Assembly (NCBI GenBank): GCA_046583095.1
Contig: JAYGDB010000222.1
Span: forward strand, 7,244 to 71,243
DNA from: JAJDAN01 sp046583095
GTDB lineage: Bacteria; Myxococcota_A; UBA9160; UBA4427
Length of the DNA: 64,000 nt
Direction: 5' to 3'
Shown: positions 28,098-36,229 of the stretch, one piece after another
How positions within the stretch are numbered: position 1 is the stretch's first letter
How the letters are laid out: each line of letters begins with the position of its first letter
Notes under the pieces: model-generated
The model's input: the letters and a program-made list of their open reading frames with translations, nothing else
Database searches by the model: none
Told to the model about the DNA's origin: nothing
Translations under genes and position numbers: made by a program

Positions 28098-28902
28098 TCC
28101 GGCCGAGCTGGCCGGTGCGGAGTTCCCGCAGCAGGACGTCCGCGGCGCGATCGATGTCGAGACGACCCCCGCGGCCGAGGAAGCCGCGGCCCCGCGCGAT
28201 TCCGTTCAGCAACTCGGCGGTCTCCAGCCCGACGTCGGGGATCTTGTAGCGCTTCGTCAGCACCTCGGGATACTCGTCCCGCAGGAACTCGAGCGCGAAG
28301 AAGGCCACGTCGAAGGCGTCGTAGGCCGCCTTTCCGATGCCTCCGCTCGCCGCCAGGCAGTGGGCCCCGCGCTGGTCCTCGAGCTTCGGCCACAGCACAC
28401 CGGGCGTGTCGCAGAGCGAGAAACCGATGTCGAGATCGACTCGCTGGCGTCGTCGAGTCACCGCCGGACGATCCTGGACCTCGGCGACGCGCCGGCCCTT
28501 CAAGCTGTTGATCAACGTCGACTTGCCGACGTTCGGGATGCCGACGACGAGGGCGCGGACGGGCCTTCCCGGCCCGCGGCGTTTCGGCACGAGCTGACGG
28601 CAGGCGCCCGGGATCTGCTTCACGTCGCCGGGCAGGTTGGCGCGCAGCGCCAGGGCCCGGAGTTTCTCGTCGGTCGACCACGCGGCCAGCCACGCCTGGG
28701 TCGCGCGCGGGTCGGCGAGGTCGGCCTTGGCCAGGATCCTCACGCAGGGCCGGTCTTCGCGCAGTTCTTCCAGCATCGGGTTCGCGCTCGCAGCGGGCAG
28801 CCTGGCGTCCAGGACCTCGATCACGACGTCGGTCTCGCGCATCGCCGCGGAGATCTCGCGCCGTGCCTTGTTCATGTGTCCCGGAAACCAGTTGATCGTC
28901 AT
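28078..28902 (-). CDS. rbgA: Ribosome biogenesis GTPase YlqF/RbgA
   Basis: This 274-residue protein begins INWFPGHMNKARREI, the YlqF signature. It is circularly permuted: G4 ILAKADLAD comes first, then G1 VVGIPNVGKSTLINSL, G2-region Thr and G3 SLCDTPGVLWPKL. RbgA assists late 50S assembly. The 3' end overlaps rsgA by 20 bases in convergent orientation. The divergent gap to asnS is short, and TATCAT on the minus strand (28943-28938) could serve rbgA while TAACCT on the plus strand (28942-28947) could serve asnS. Confidence 0.93.
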   Translation of the reverse strand: MTINWFPGHMNKARREISAAMRETDVVIEVLDARLPAASANPMLEELREDRPCVRILAKADLADPRATQAWLAAWSTDEKLRALALRANLPGDVKQIPGACRQLVPKRRGPGRPVRALVVGIPNVGKSTLINSLKGRRVAEVQDRPAVTRRRQRVDLDIGFSLCDTPGVLWPKLEDQRGAHCLAASGGIGKAAYDAFDVAFFALEFLRDEYPEVLTKRYKIPDVGLETAELLNGIARGRGFLGRGGRLDIDRAADVLLRELRTGQLGRISFERP

Positions 28903-28990
28903 TTCGAAGAGTCTCAGGAGGGCGCGCGGGGTCGCAGATGATAACCTGCTGGCGAGGAGTCTCGGCTTGGGCTCCTGCAGGGGGTGTTCG

Positions 28991-30334
28991 TTGGCGGACT
29001 CCGTAAGAGGGTTGCTCGCCCGGGATGCGCCGGGCGGCCAGGTGACCGTTCAGGGCTGGCTGCGGACGGCGCGGCACTCGAAGAACGTCTCGTTTCTCGA
29101 GGTGTCCGACGGTTCGTGCTTCGCCGGCATCCAGGCGGTGGCGGAGCCCTCCCTGCCGAACTACGCGGAGGGCATCGCCTCGCTCGCGACCGGCTGTGCG
29201 GTCGAGGTGACGGGCGAGCTCGTCGAATCCCCGGGCAAGGGCCAGCGCTACGAGATTCACGCCACCGAGGTCACGCTCGTAGGTGGTGTCGAGGACGACT
29301 ACCCGCTCCAGAAGAAGCGCCACAGCTTCGAGTTCTTGCGAACCATCGGCCACCTGCGTCCGCGAACGAACACGATGGGGGCCGTGCTGCGGGTTCGTGA
29401 TGCGGCCTCCCGAGCCATTCACGACTTCTTCCACGAACGCGGCTTCGTGAACCTGCACTCTCCCGTGATCACCCTCTCGGATGCGGAAGGCGCGGGGGAG
29501 ATGTTCCGGGTGACGGCGCTCGACGGCAGCGATTTCTTCGGAAGCCCGTCCTTTCTCACGGTGTCGGGTCAACTCGAAGCCGAGATCGGCGCCCTTGCAC
29601 TCTCGAAGGTCTACACCTTCGGCCCGACGTTTCGGGCCGAGAACTCCCACACCAGTCGCCACTTGGCGGAGTTCTGGATGGTCGAGCCGGAAGTCGCGTT
29701 CTGCGACCTCGAGGGCCTGGCGGATCTCGCCGAGGATTTCCTGAAGACGATCTTCCGCCGGGTGCTCGACGACTGTCCCGACGACATGGACTTCTTCAAC
29801 CAGCGCATCGACAAGACGGTGCTCGAGACTCTCGACCACATCATCAGGGCACCCTTCGAGCGGATCACCTACACCGAGGCCATCAAGATCCTCGAAGATT
29901 CGGGTCGCTCGTTCGAATTCCCGGTGAACTGGGGGACGGACCTGCAGAGCGAGCACGAGCGCTATATTGCCGAGGAGCATATCGGGCGCCCCGTCGTGGT
30001 TACGGACTATCCGAAGGGCATCAAGGCCTTCTACATGTATCTGAACGAAGACGATGAAACGGTCGCGGCCATGGACGTGCTGGTGCCCAAGGTCGGTGAG
30101 ATCATCGGCGGCTCGCAGCGCGAGCACAGGCACGACGTGCTCGTGAAGCGGATCGAGGAGCACGGTCTCCCGCTGGAGCCGTACTGGTGGTACCTCGACC
30201 TGCGGCGTCATGGGACGGTTCCCCACGCGGGATTCGGACTGGGCTTCGAGCGGGTCGTACAGTTCATGACGGGGATGGAGAACATCCGGGATGTCTCTCC
30301 CTTCCCACGGGCTCCGGGCCATGCCGAGTTCTAG
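28991..30334 (+). CDS. asnS: Asparaginyl-tRNA synthetase
   Basis: From TTG 28991 the protein has 447 residues (E. coli 466). AGGGGGTG lies just upstream. It has the N-terminal anticodon-binding OB-fold (VTVQGWLRTARHSKNVSFLEV) and a class II core: motif 2 FRAENSHTSRHLAEFWMVE and motif 3 in HAGFGLGFERVVQFMTG. The C-terminus RAPGHAEF is characteristic. It charges tRNA-Asn, so the organism does not depend only on transamidation of Asp-tRNA-Asn. The exact start is uncertain because other in-frame TTG codons lie upstream. The next small gene overlaps its 3' end. Confidence 0.93.
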   Translation: MADSVRGLLARDAPGGQVTVQGWLRTARHSKNVSFLEVSDGSCFAGIQAVAEPSLPNYAEGIASLATGCAVEVTGELVESPGKGQRYEIHATEVTLVGGVEDDYPLQKKRHSFEFLRTIGHLRPRTNTMGAVLRVRDAASRAIHDFFHERGFVNLHSPVITLSDAEGAGEMFRVTALDGSDFFGSPSFLTVSGQLEAEIGALALSKVYTFGPTFRAENSHTSRHLAEFWMVEPEVAFCDLEGLADLAEDFLKTIFRRVLDDCPDDMDFFNQRIDKTVLETLDHIIRAPFERITYTEAIKILEDSGRSFEFPVNWGTDLQSEHERYIAEEHIGRPVVVTDYPKGIKAFYMYLNEDDETVAAMDVLVPKVGEIIGGSQREHRHDVLVKRIEEHGLPLEPYWWYLDLRRHGTVPHAGFGLGFERVVQFMTGMENIRDVSPFPRAPGHAEF

Positions 30335-30602
30335 AGCGCTCGCCTTTCTACTGGTCGTTGCATCACTTGCTGGCGGCTGCGTTACGAGTCAGCGCGCAGA
30401 TGTGATCGAGGCACGCGCGGCGCATCGCGCCTGCGTCGAGAAGCACCCCGAAGATGCCGATCGCGCTTGCGCGGAGCTGAAGGCGGAGGTGTGGGCTCGC
30501 GAGGAGAGATACATGGAGGACTCCCGCGGCGTCTGGGGGTGCCAAGAGGCGGGCGGCGGCCCGTGCGTTTCCACCGACCGCTCGCCCCGGATTCCCTACT
30601 AG
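30321..30602 (+). CDS. Small predicted lipoprotein, unknown function
   Basis: This 93-residue product starts at ATG 30321 inside the end of asnS (14-base overlap). It has a clear lipoprotein signal (ALAFLLVVASLAGGC; lipobox LAGGC). The mature part is charged with four more cysteines (HRACVEKH, DRACAELK, WGCQEAG, GPCVST) and a helical EARAAHRACVEKHPEDAD region. No family recognised. Its stop overlaps the stop of the convergent acetyltransferase gene. Confidence 0.65.
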   Translation: MPSSRALAFLLVVASLAGGCVTSQRADVIEARAAHRACVEKHPEDADRACAELKAEVWAREERYMEDSRGVWGCQEAGGGPCVSTDRSPRIPY

Positions 30603-31024
30603 TACTCGACTCCATCCAGGCGCTTGCCCAGGCTCATCACTTCGTCGACCTGGAAGCCGAGTCCCTTGTAGAAGTCGATCACGCCCTGGTTGCTACCGCG
30701 CACCTGGAGATTGATCTTGGCGCAGCCCAGCGCGCTGAGCTTGTCCTCGGCAAAGCGCATCAACTCGCTGCCCAGGCCGTGGCGCCGGAGGGACGGCGAC
30801 ACCGCCAGGTAGTTCACCCACCCGCGATGCCCCTCGTAACCCGCCATCACACTGCCGACGATGCGAGCGCTCTCCTCTGCGACGAAGAAGAGATCCGGCT
30901 GGAAGTCGACCTTTCGCGAGATGTCGAGACTGGGGATGTTCCACGCCACGACGAGATCACAGGCCTCCCACAGGGCAATTACCTGGTCCTGGTCGGAAGC
31001 GCGAAAAATTCGGATCTCGGTCAT
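30599..31024 (-). CDS. GNAT family N-acetyltransferase (YpeA/RimI-like)
   Basis: From ATG 31024 the product has 141 residues. It starts TEIRIFRASDQDQVIALWE and carries the acetyl-CoA loop LAVSPSLRRHGLGSELMRFAEDK, followed by INLQVRGSNQGVIDFYKGLGF. These match small GNAT proteins such as YpeA that acetylate amino groups of small molecules or proteins. It is the last gene of the exbB-exbD-exbD-tonB run, 31 bases after tonB, and may be co-transcribed, although no functional link is evident. The acceptor is unknown. Confidence 0.87.
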   Translation of the reverse strand: MTEIRIFRASDQDQVIALWEACDLVVAWNIPSLDISRKVDFQPDLFFVAEESARIVGSVMAGYEGHRGWVNYLAVSPSLRRHGLGSELMRFAEDKLSALGCAKINLQVRGSNQGVIDFYKGLGFQVDEVMSLGKRLDGVEY

Positions 31025-31055
31025 CTGCCCTCGAACGGCGCTGTGGGAATCCCGC

Positions 31056-31742
31056 TCAGTCCCTGAGCGCGAACTCCACGGGAAGCTCGAACGCGAGGTC
31101 GTCGGCCTCGAAGTGGGCGGGGACCGGTCCGAAGGGTGCGGCCCGCTTCGTGATCCGCAGCGCGTGACGATCGAGGACCCGAGAGCCGGAACTCTCGGCG
31201 ACCTGGCTGCTCTGGATCCGACCGTCGCGGTCGATGCGAACGCGTACCACGACGGTTCCCTCGACGCGCTCGTTTTTCGCCCGAGGCGGGTAATCGAGAA
31301 CGGCGACGACCCGGGCATGCAAGTCGCTGAAGTAGTCGCTTCGGAATTCACCGGCCGGCTCGGTCTCGCCACCGTTCTGGAGATCCGCACCACGCGAGTC
31401 CCCGGCGGCGGCAGGCACCGCACCGGCGGCGACGTCGGGCAGCGGCTGGCTCTCGGTCTCGATGCGCGGCGCTGCTGCGGGGGTTGGCTCCCGGGTCGAG
31501 GACGGACGGGGAGGAGCTACCGGACGGGCTCTCGCCACTACCGCGGGTGGGGGAGCGGGCTCGGCGGCGGGCGTCCCCAAGGCAATGCGAAGCCGGGAAG
31601 CGGTACTCGCCTTGGCCTGTGGTTCCCCGATGCGCGCGAGGTCGGAAGACGTCAACGCGAGAAGCAGGAAGGCATGCAGTCCGATGGCCACGAGACCGGC
31701 GACGAGCCAGTCTGCCAGCCGGATCCGATCTTCAGCGGACAC
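31056..31742 (-). CDS. tonB: TonB energy-transducing protein
   Basis: This 228-residue protein starts with GTG. It has one N-terminal membrane helix (WLVAGLVAIGLHAFLLLAL, with the conserved His in the helix), a long Pro/Ala-rich periplasmic linker, and a C-terminal TonB fold: ARVVAVLDYPPRAKNERVEG, then TVVVRVRIDRDGRI and SSGSRVLDRHAL. It links proton flow through ExbB/ExbD to outer-membrane receptors. It overlaps the preceding exbD gene by 11 bases. No TonB-dependent receptor is in the window. Confidence 0.9.
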   Translation of the reverse strand: MSAEDRIRLADWLVAGLVAIGLHAFLLLALTSSDLARIGEPQAKASTASRLRIALGTPAAEPAPPPAVVARARPVAPPRPSSTREPTPAAAPRIETESQPLPDVAAGAVPAAAGDSRGADLQNGGETEPAGEFRSDYFSDLHARVVAVLDYPPRAKNERVEGTVVVRVRIDRDGRIQSSQVAESSGSRVLDRHALRITKRAAPFGPVPAHFEADDLAFELPVEFALRD

Positions 31743-32118
31743 GGCGCGTCACCAGTTCGACGTCGGGAACGCCCGCCTCGTCGAGTTGCTCCAGCAGGGG
31801 CAGGAAGATTCGGGCCGGGACGTCTCGGTCCGCGCGAATTTCGAGGCCCCCCGCCGCGCTCAGCTTGCGAACTTCGGTTTGAGAGAGCATCCGGTCTCCC
31901 CACACGATGCCCCCGGTCGAGTCGAGCACCAGGACCGGCAGGTTGCGGTCGGGACGCGTCGCGTCGGCGCTGGCCGTCGTGGGAAGCTCGATCGAGGTCG
32001 CCTCGGGCGGGCGCAACGTGCTCGTCAGCATGAAGAAGATCAGCAGCAGGAAGACGACGTTGATCAGCGGGACGACATTCTCGTTGCGCCGGGGTCGGCG
32101 CTGGGCTGAGAATTTCAC
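31732..32118 (-). CDS. exbD: ExbD/TolR family biopolymer transporter (second copy)
   Basis: This 128-residue protein starts with GTG, overlapping the first exbD gene by 4 bases. It has a short cytoplasmic N-terminus (RRPRRNENVVPLINVVF) and one membrane helix, LINVVFLLLIFFMLTSTL. The family's proton-relay Asp in this helix (usually PLID) is replaced by Asn (PLIN). The periplasmic domain ends with VPDVELVTRR. Loss of the Asp would make this copy a poor proton carrier by itself; it may be a structural partner of the other ExbD. Confidence 0.88.
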   Translation of the reverse strand: MKFSAQRRPRRNENVVPLINVVFLLLIFFMLTSTLRPPEATSIELPTTASADATRPDRNLPVLVLDSTGGIVWGDRMLSQTEVRKLSAAGGLEIRADRDVPARIFLPLLEQLDEAGVPDVELVTRRVR

Positions 32119-32510
32119 GGCGCGTCTCGGCGCTCGAGCGCGACGTCCGAGACTCCGCCCTGCTCGACGGCCTCGAGGGTGTCGACGATGGCCTGTAGCG
32201 TTGCGTCCGGGGCCGCAGCCACCACCACGCTGCGGCCGTCACGCTTGGCGTGAGCCGCCGCGGCGACGAGTTCTCGCGTCGAGACGATCCGCTCGTCGAG
32301 TCGCGCTTTGCCGTCGTCCTCGATCACCACGCGCAGGAAGTCGGTCTGGGGTGCGGCTTGCGCGTTGCCCGCCCGCACGACCAGCGGCAGCGACCCCTCG
32401 ACGTCGAAGCGACTCGCGAGCATGAAGAAGACGAGCAGCAGGAAGACGACGTCGATCAACGGCGTCAGGCTGGGCTTGCGCCGTTTGCGTAGAGGGGGTT
32501 CAAAGTGCAC
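32115..32510 (-). CDS. exbD: ExbD/TolR family biopolymer transporter (first copy)
   Basis: This 131-residue protein starts with GTG inside the end of exbB. The N-terminus KPSLTPLIDVVFLLLVFFML has the family membrane helix with the proton-relay Asp (PLID) intact. The periplasmic domain has VVIEDDGKARLDERIV and GVSDVALERR. With ExbB it forms the proton channel that powers TonB. The gene lies directly upstream of a second exbD in which this Asp is Asn. Confidence 0.9.
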   Translation of the reverse strand: MHFEPPLRKRRKPSLTPLIDVVFLLLVFFMLASRFDVEGSLPLVVRAGNAQAAPQTDFLRVVIEDDGKARLDERIVSTRELVAAAAHAKRDGRSVVVAAAPDATLQAIVDTLEAVEQGGVSDVALERRDAP

Positions 32511-33201
32511 GCGGGGATCCGGCGGGTCGCAACCGCGCTTGTTCCACCTCGTCGTTCGGGCTCTGCTCCGGGGTCGGAGCGTTGAGGACGCGGGTCACCG
32601 CGTCGCTCATCGTGCGCCGCACGCGATCGACCTGCGACTCGAACCACGCCAGTGCGGCCATCGCGGGGACGGCCACCGCGATCCCCACCGCGGTGGTGAG
32701 CAACGCCTCCCAGATGCCGCCGGAGAGAAGGCTCGGATCGACCCTGGCGCCGGCTTCTTCGAGACGCATGAACGCGCGAATCATCCCGAGTACGGTTCCC
32801 AGCAGCCCGAGCAGCGGAGCGAGGTTGCCGATCACCTCGAGGCCACGGAGGTTCGACTCGAGCGATCCGATCTCCGCGTCGCCGGCGCGCTGCACCTCCT
32901 CGCGCACCGCCTCCGCCGACAGATCGTTCCGCTGGCGTTCCGTCAGCGCGATCGTGAGGACGCGCGCGATCGGGCTCGGCATTTCGCTCGTGACGGTGAG
33001 CGCGCGCGTCGCGTCTCCACTGCGGACCGATGACAGGACGTCCTCGAGCCAGGCCCGGCTCCAGATTCGAAGGCGAGTGAACTGGTGGAGCTTCACCAGG
33101 ATGATCGAGACCCCCGCCAAGGAGAGAAGCAGCAGGACGCCCATCACCCACCCGCCGCGCGCGACGAGTTCGAAGACCTGGGGGGCGAGGGCCGACTCCA
33201 T
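32500..33201 (-). CDS. exbB: ExbB/TolQ/MotA family proton channel protein
   Basis: This 233-residue protein has three hydrophobic segments: WVMGVLLLLSLAGVSIILV near the N-terminus, VIGNLAPLLGLLGTVLGMI and a segment ALLTTAVGIAVAVPAMAAL. The family pattern LAPLLGLLGTVLGMIRAF, followed by GGIWEALLTTAVGIAVAVPA, lines the channel in ExbB/TolQ. It is the first gene of the exbB-exbD-exbD-tonB unit on the minus strand. Confidence 0.9.
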   Translation of the reverse strand: MESALAPQVFELVARGGWVMGVLLLLSLAGVSIILVKLHQFTRLRIWSRAWLEDVLSSVRSGDATRALTVTSEMPSPIARVLTIALTERQRNDLSAEAVREEVQRAGDAEIGSLESNLRGLEVIGNLAPLLGLLGTVLGMIRAFMRLEEAGARVDPSLLSGGIWEALLTTAVGIAVAVPAMAALAWFESQVDRVRRTMSDAVTRVLNAPTPEQSPNDEVEQARLRPAGSPRAL

Positions 33202-33289
33202 GGGGAGTGTTTCCGTTCGAAGGGTACGAAACCCGAGACGGTATCAGGCCGCGCAGACGGAGTCGCGGGTCTCGCGGTGGGTTTGCCGA

Positions 33290-35338
33290 TCAGTCCGAGG
33301 CCGGCTCGCGCTCGGGACCGTAGAACGGGCTCGACCAGGCAGCGCCGTCGATCTGCCGCACTCGCAGGTAGACGTACTCGCCCGCCGCGAGGGCCGGGAT
33401 CTCGCGTTCTCCCTTCCAATCCAGGACGTCGTCCGCGTCGCTCGGCAACGAGGCGGTCAAACCCGTGCGGATGAAGTCGATCCCTTCGATGGGCGCGGTT
33501 CCGGCGATCTCATATCGCAGGAGCTGTGTGCCCGCTTCGGTGGGCGCTGACAGGCGGACGTCGAGATAGATCCGGGGACCGTTCGTCGCGTAGGTGGCCC
33601 GCGCGCGCAGGGCCGCGAGCACGGCGTCGCGGGTCCGCTCCTCGGTGTAGAGGGCCGCCAGGCCGCTCGCCCCCGAGGCCGAAACCCATGCGAGCCCCGG
33701 GTGTCCGTCGTGGCTGTCACTGCTGCCGATGAAGCCGAAGCGGTAGCCGAGCTTCAGGGCGTCTCGAACGAAGTTACCGGCGACGGGGCTGTAGATCGGC
33801 TGGGGCGAGTCCGGGGCCTCGCTGCTTCCGTGTACGGAGACGATCTCGGTGACGGGTTCGAGCTCGGGCGGCGGCGCATAGGTCCAGTTCGTCGAGACGG
33901 GTCCCCCCGCAGAGTGATGCGCGAAGGTGAGTGCAGGCTGCCCCTCCAGGGCGCGCCAGAGTTCGTCGGGCGTGTCGAAACGTGGATCGATCGAACTGAG
34001 CACCTCGCCCTCGTCGCGGAAGTACAGAACGTGCCGGTGTCCCTGCAGCCAGCTCGTCCACTCGTAACCAAGCAGGGTGACGAAGCGTCCCGGCTGGTAG
34101 TGGCTCTTGGCCGCCGCGCGGATCTGACTCCACATCTCCGGGTTCGCGTCGAGGAAGAGCAGACCCCAGTGGTCGTGATCCGTCAGGGCCGCGACGTCGA
34201 GGGCCGCAACATCCCGGGCGTAGTCGTAGAAGTCCGACGGGGTGCCGGTGCCGTCCGAGAGATGGGAGTGGCCGTGCAGATCGGCCCACAGCACGTGGCG
34301 CACGCCCCGGCGCACCACGAGGGGATTCGATTCGGCGGCGAGGGGGCCTCGTTCGGTCTCGGCCAGGAAGCGAAGCCGGTGGATTCCCTCGGCTTTCGCC
34401 CGGCCGACGATCGATCTGCGCCCGCGATCGGCGGCGCGGAACGCGATCCGCTCGGGCAGGCCTGTGACTCCCGGCGCCTCGATGGAAATTTCGCCCTCCC
34501 AGCTCCTGCCGTTCACGCTGGGATCCGCGTTTCCCTCGGAGTCGAGCAGGGCGAGGGTGATGCGCACCTCGTCGCCCGGCTCGGCGGTCGACGTTACGGT
34601 GGCGATCAGCCACCCGGGCTGGCTCGCCCGCACGAGAACGCTCGGGCTGTCCGGAAGCAAGCTGCGAACGCCGTCGCCATCCCCGTCGACGGCGATCCAG
34701 AGTCGCGACACCGATTCCGCGAAGCGATCGACCCGGGCGCCTGCGGCTCCGGCGCCATACACGATGTGAATCTGCTCCCCCGGCTCGAGCCCCCGGCCTC
34801 GAATCTCGATCACCATCAGCTGTGGCGCGACGAGGAACGCGTCCAGCAGGACGCCCTTCGCATCCGTGCTCACCTCGGTATATCCCGACGCGTCTTCCCA
34901 TTGCGTCTGGGGATCGTCCCACTCCCAGAAGGGAGAGATCTGCAGGAACACGGTGCCGCCGTCCGCGACGCCAAGGGGGCCGGCCTCGTAGACGAGATGG
35001 AAGCGATTGCGCGACTCGGCCTCGACGATGTGCACGCCCTGGTCGCTGCGAGCTGCGGCCACGAAGTCGCCGCCGGGCGCCATCACGAGCACCTGCTCGA
35101 GCCATGCGCGTCCGCCGCCATCCGAGGCATGCCGCGGGGTCGTGAGATCTTCGATCAGAGGTTCGACGGCGTCGGGATGTGCGTCGGCGGAGAGGGGTCC
35201 GAGCGGAGGCGAGGTCGAGGGAGCCGGAGCTTGTGAACCGGGCTCGGGCTCCGCCCCACACGCCACGAGCCGCAGCGCGACGACGGCCAGCAGAGCCGCC
35301 TGCCGCGGTAACGCGCAACGGGGCGCGCGAGCTCTCAC
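33290..35338 (-). CDS. DUF3604/PHP-domain lipoprotein, putative metal-dependent hydrolase
   Basis: The protein is about 682 residues from GTG 35338, or 690 from a TTG at 35362; AGGAG upstream supports the GTG. It has a lipoprotein signal (ALLAVVALRLVACG, lipobox L-V-A-C). The first half is beta-rich (IAFRAADRGRRSIVG). The second half has PHP-type metal-binding motifs: ADLHGHSHLSDG near residue 355, LTDHDHWG near 390, LGYEWTSWLQGHRHVLYFRD and GSSDSHDGHPG near 540. Such DUF3604 proteins are putative phosphoesterases or metal-dependent hydrolases of unknown substrate. Predicted to face the periplasm. Confidence 0.82.
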   Translation of the reverse strand: MRARAPRCALPRQAALLAVVALRLVACGAEPEPGSQAPAPSTSPPLGPLSADAHPDAVEPLIEDLTTPRHASDGGGRAWLEQVLVMAPGGDFVAAARSDQGVHIVEAESRNRFHLVYEAGPLGVADGGTVFLQISPFWEWDDPQTQWEDASGYTEVSTDAKGVLLDAFLVAPQLMVIEIRGRGLEPGEQIHIVYGAGAAGARVDRFAESVSRLWIAVDGDGDGVRSLLPDSPSVLVRASQPGWLIATVTSTAEPGDEVRITLALLDSEGNADPSVNGRSWEGEISIEAPGVTGLPERIAFRAADRGRRSIVGRAKAEGIHRLRFLAETERGPLAAESNPLVVRRGVRHVLWADLHGHSHLSDGTGTPSDFYDYARDVAALDVAALTDHDHWGLLFLDANPEMWSQIRAAAKSHYQPGRFVTLLGYEWTSWLQGHRHVLYFRDEGEVLSSIDPRFDTPDELWRALEGQPALTFAHHSAGGPVSTNWTYAPPPELEPVTEIVSVHGSSEAPDSPQPIYSPVAGNFVRDALKLGYRFGFIGSSDSHDGHPGLAWVSASGASGLAALYTEERTRDAVLAALRARATYATNGPRIYLDVRLSAPTEAGTQLLRYEIAGTAPIEGIDFIRTGLTASLPSDADDVLDWKGEREIPALAAGEYVYLRVRQIDGAAWSSPFYGPEREPASD

Positions 35339-35446
35339 CTGACTGCGACTCCTGGCGTCCAACAGTCGCTTTTCCCCTTTAGCGACGGGCCGTTCGGAAG
35401 CCCTTCATAGCGTATGGGGCTGCTTCTGGCCGGACGACCCGGTCGC

Positions 35447-36229
35447 TCAGGTTTCGAAGCTGCCGTCCGGGCGCCGTCGCCAGCCCCCCGCGGCGTGGTT
35501 GCCCCCGTCCACATGCAAGGTGGTTCCGGTCACGAATCGCGACAGGTCCGATGCCAGGTAGAGGGCGGCACCCGCGACGTCGTCGGGCTGCCCGGATCGG
35601 GCCAGCGGCGTCGCCGGGGGAGTGTCCCCCAGGCCTTCGAGCCCCGGGGTGGCAATCACATCGGGTGCGATGCAGTTCACGCGGATCTGCCTGTCTCCCA
35701 GTTCGAGGGCGAGGCTCTTCGTGAGACTCGCGACGGCGGCCTTCATCGCCGAGTAGACGGCGAAGCCCGGGCCCGCCCGGTGTGCCTCGATGGAGGTGAG
35801 GTTGATCACGGAGGCGCCGTCGGCGAGGTGGGGAAGGGCGGCGCGCACGAAGTGGCTGACGCTCGAGAAGTTCTCCTCGACGAGCGCGCGCTCGCCGCCC
35901 GGGGAAAGCTGAGCGAAGTCGGACGCGAAGGTGCCGCCCGCGTTGTTCACCAGCACGTGGATCGTCCCGGCCTTGCCCGCGACGTCCGCCACGAAGCCGG
36001 TCACGGCCTCAGCGTCTCGAACATCGAGCAGGGCCGTCTCGACGCGGCCCCCGTGCGCTTCGAGCGCTGCGGCAGTCTGCGCGAGCGCGTCTGCCTCGCG
36101 GTCGCACACTGCGACATCGGCCCCGAAGCGCGCGAAGGTTTCCGCGATGCAAGCGCCCAGCCCCATGGCGGCGCCCGTTACGATGGCGCAGCGTCCGCGT
36201 AGCGAGAGGCTGTCGGGATCGATCGCCAC
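35447..36229 (-). CDS. Short-chain dehydrogenase/reductase
   Basis: This 260-residue protein starts at GTG 36229, directly after the carboxyltransferase stop. It has AIVTGAAMGLGACIAETFA (cofactor loop), VLVNNAGGTFA, SVINLTSIEAHR with the catalytic Ser, YSAMKAAVASLTKSL with the Tyr-Lys pair, and the C-terminal FVTGTTLHVDGG. AVCDREAD after the second strand suggests NAD. It is co-oriented with the acyl-CoA carboxyltransferase, so it may act on an acyl-CoA intermediate such as a 3-hydroxyacyl-CoA. Confidence 0.9.
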   Translation of the reverse strand: MAIDPDSLSLRGRCAIVTGAAMGLGACIAETFARFGADVAVCDREADALAQTAAALEAHGGRVETALLDVRDAEAVTGFVADVAGKAGTIHVLVNNAGGTFASDFAQLSPGGERALVEENFSSVSHFVRAALPHLADGASVINLTSIEAHRAGPGFAVYSAMKAAVASLTKSLALELGDRQIRVNCIAPDVIATPGLEGLGDTPPATPLARSGQPDDVAGAALYLASDLSRFVTGTTLHVDGGNHAAGGWRRRPDGSFET

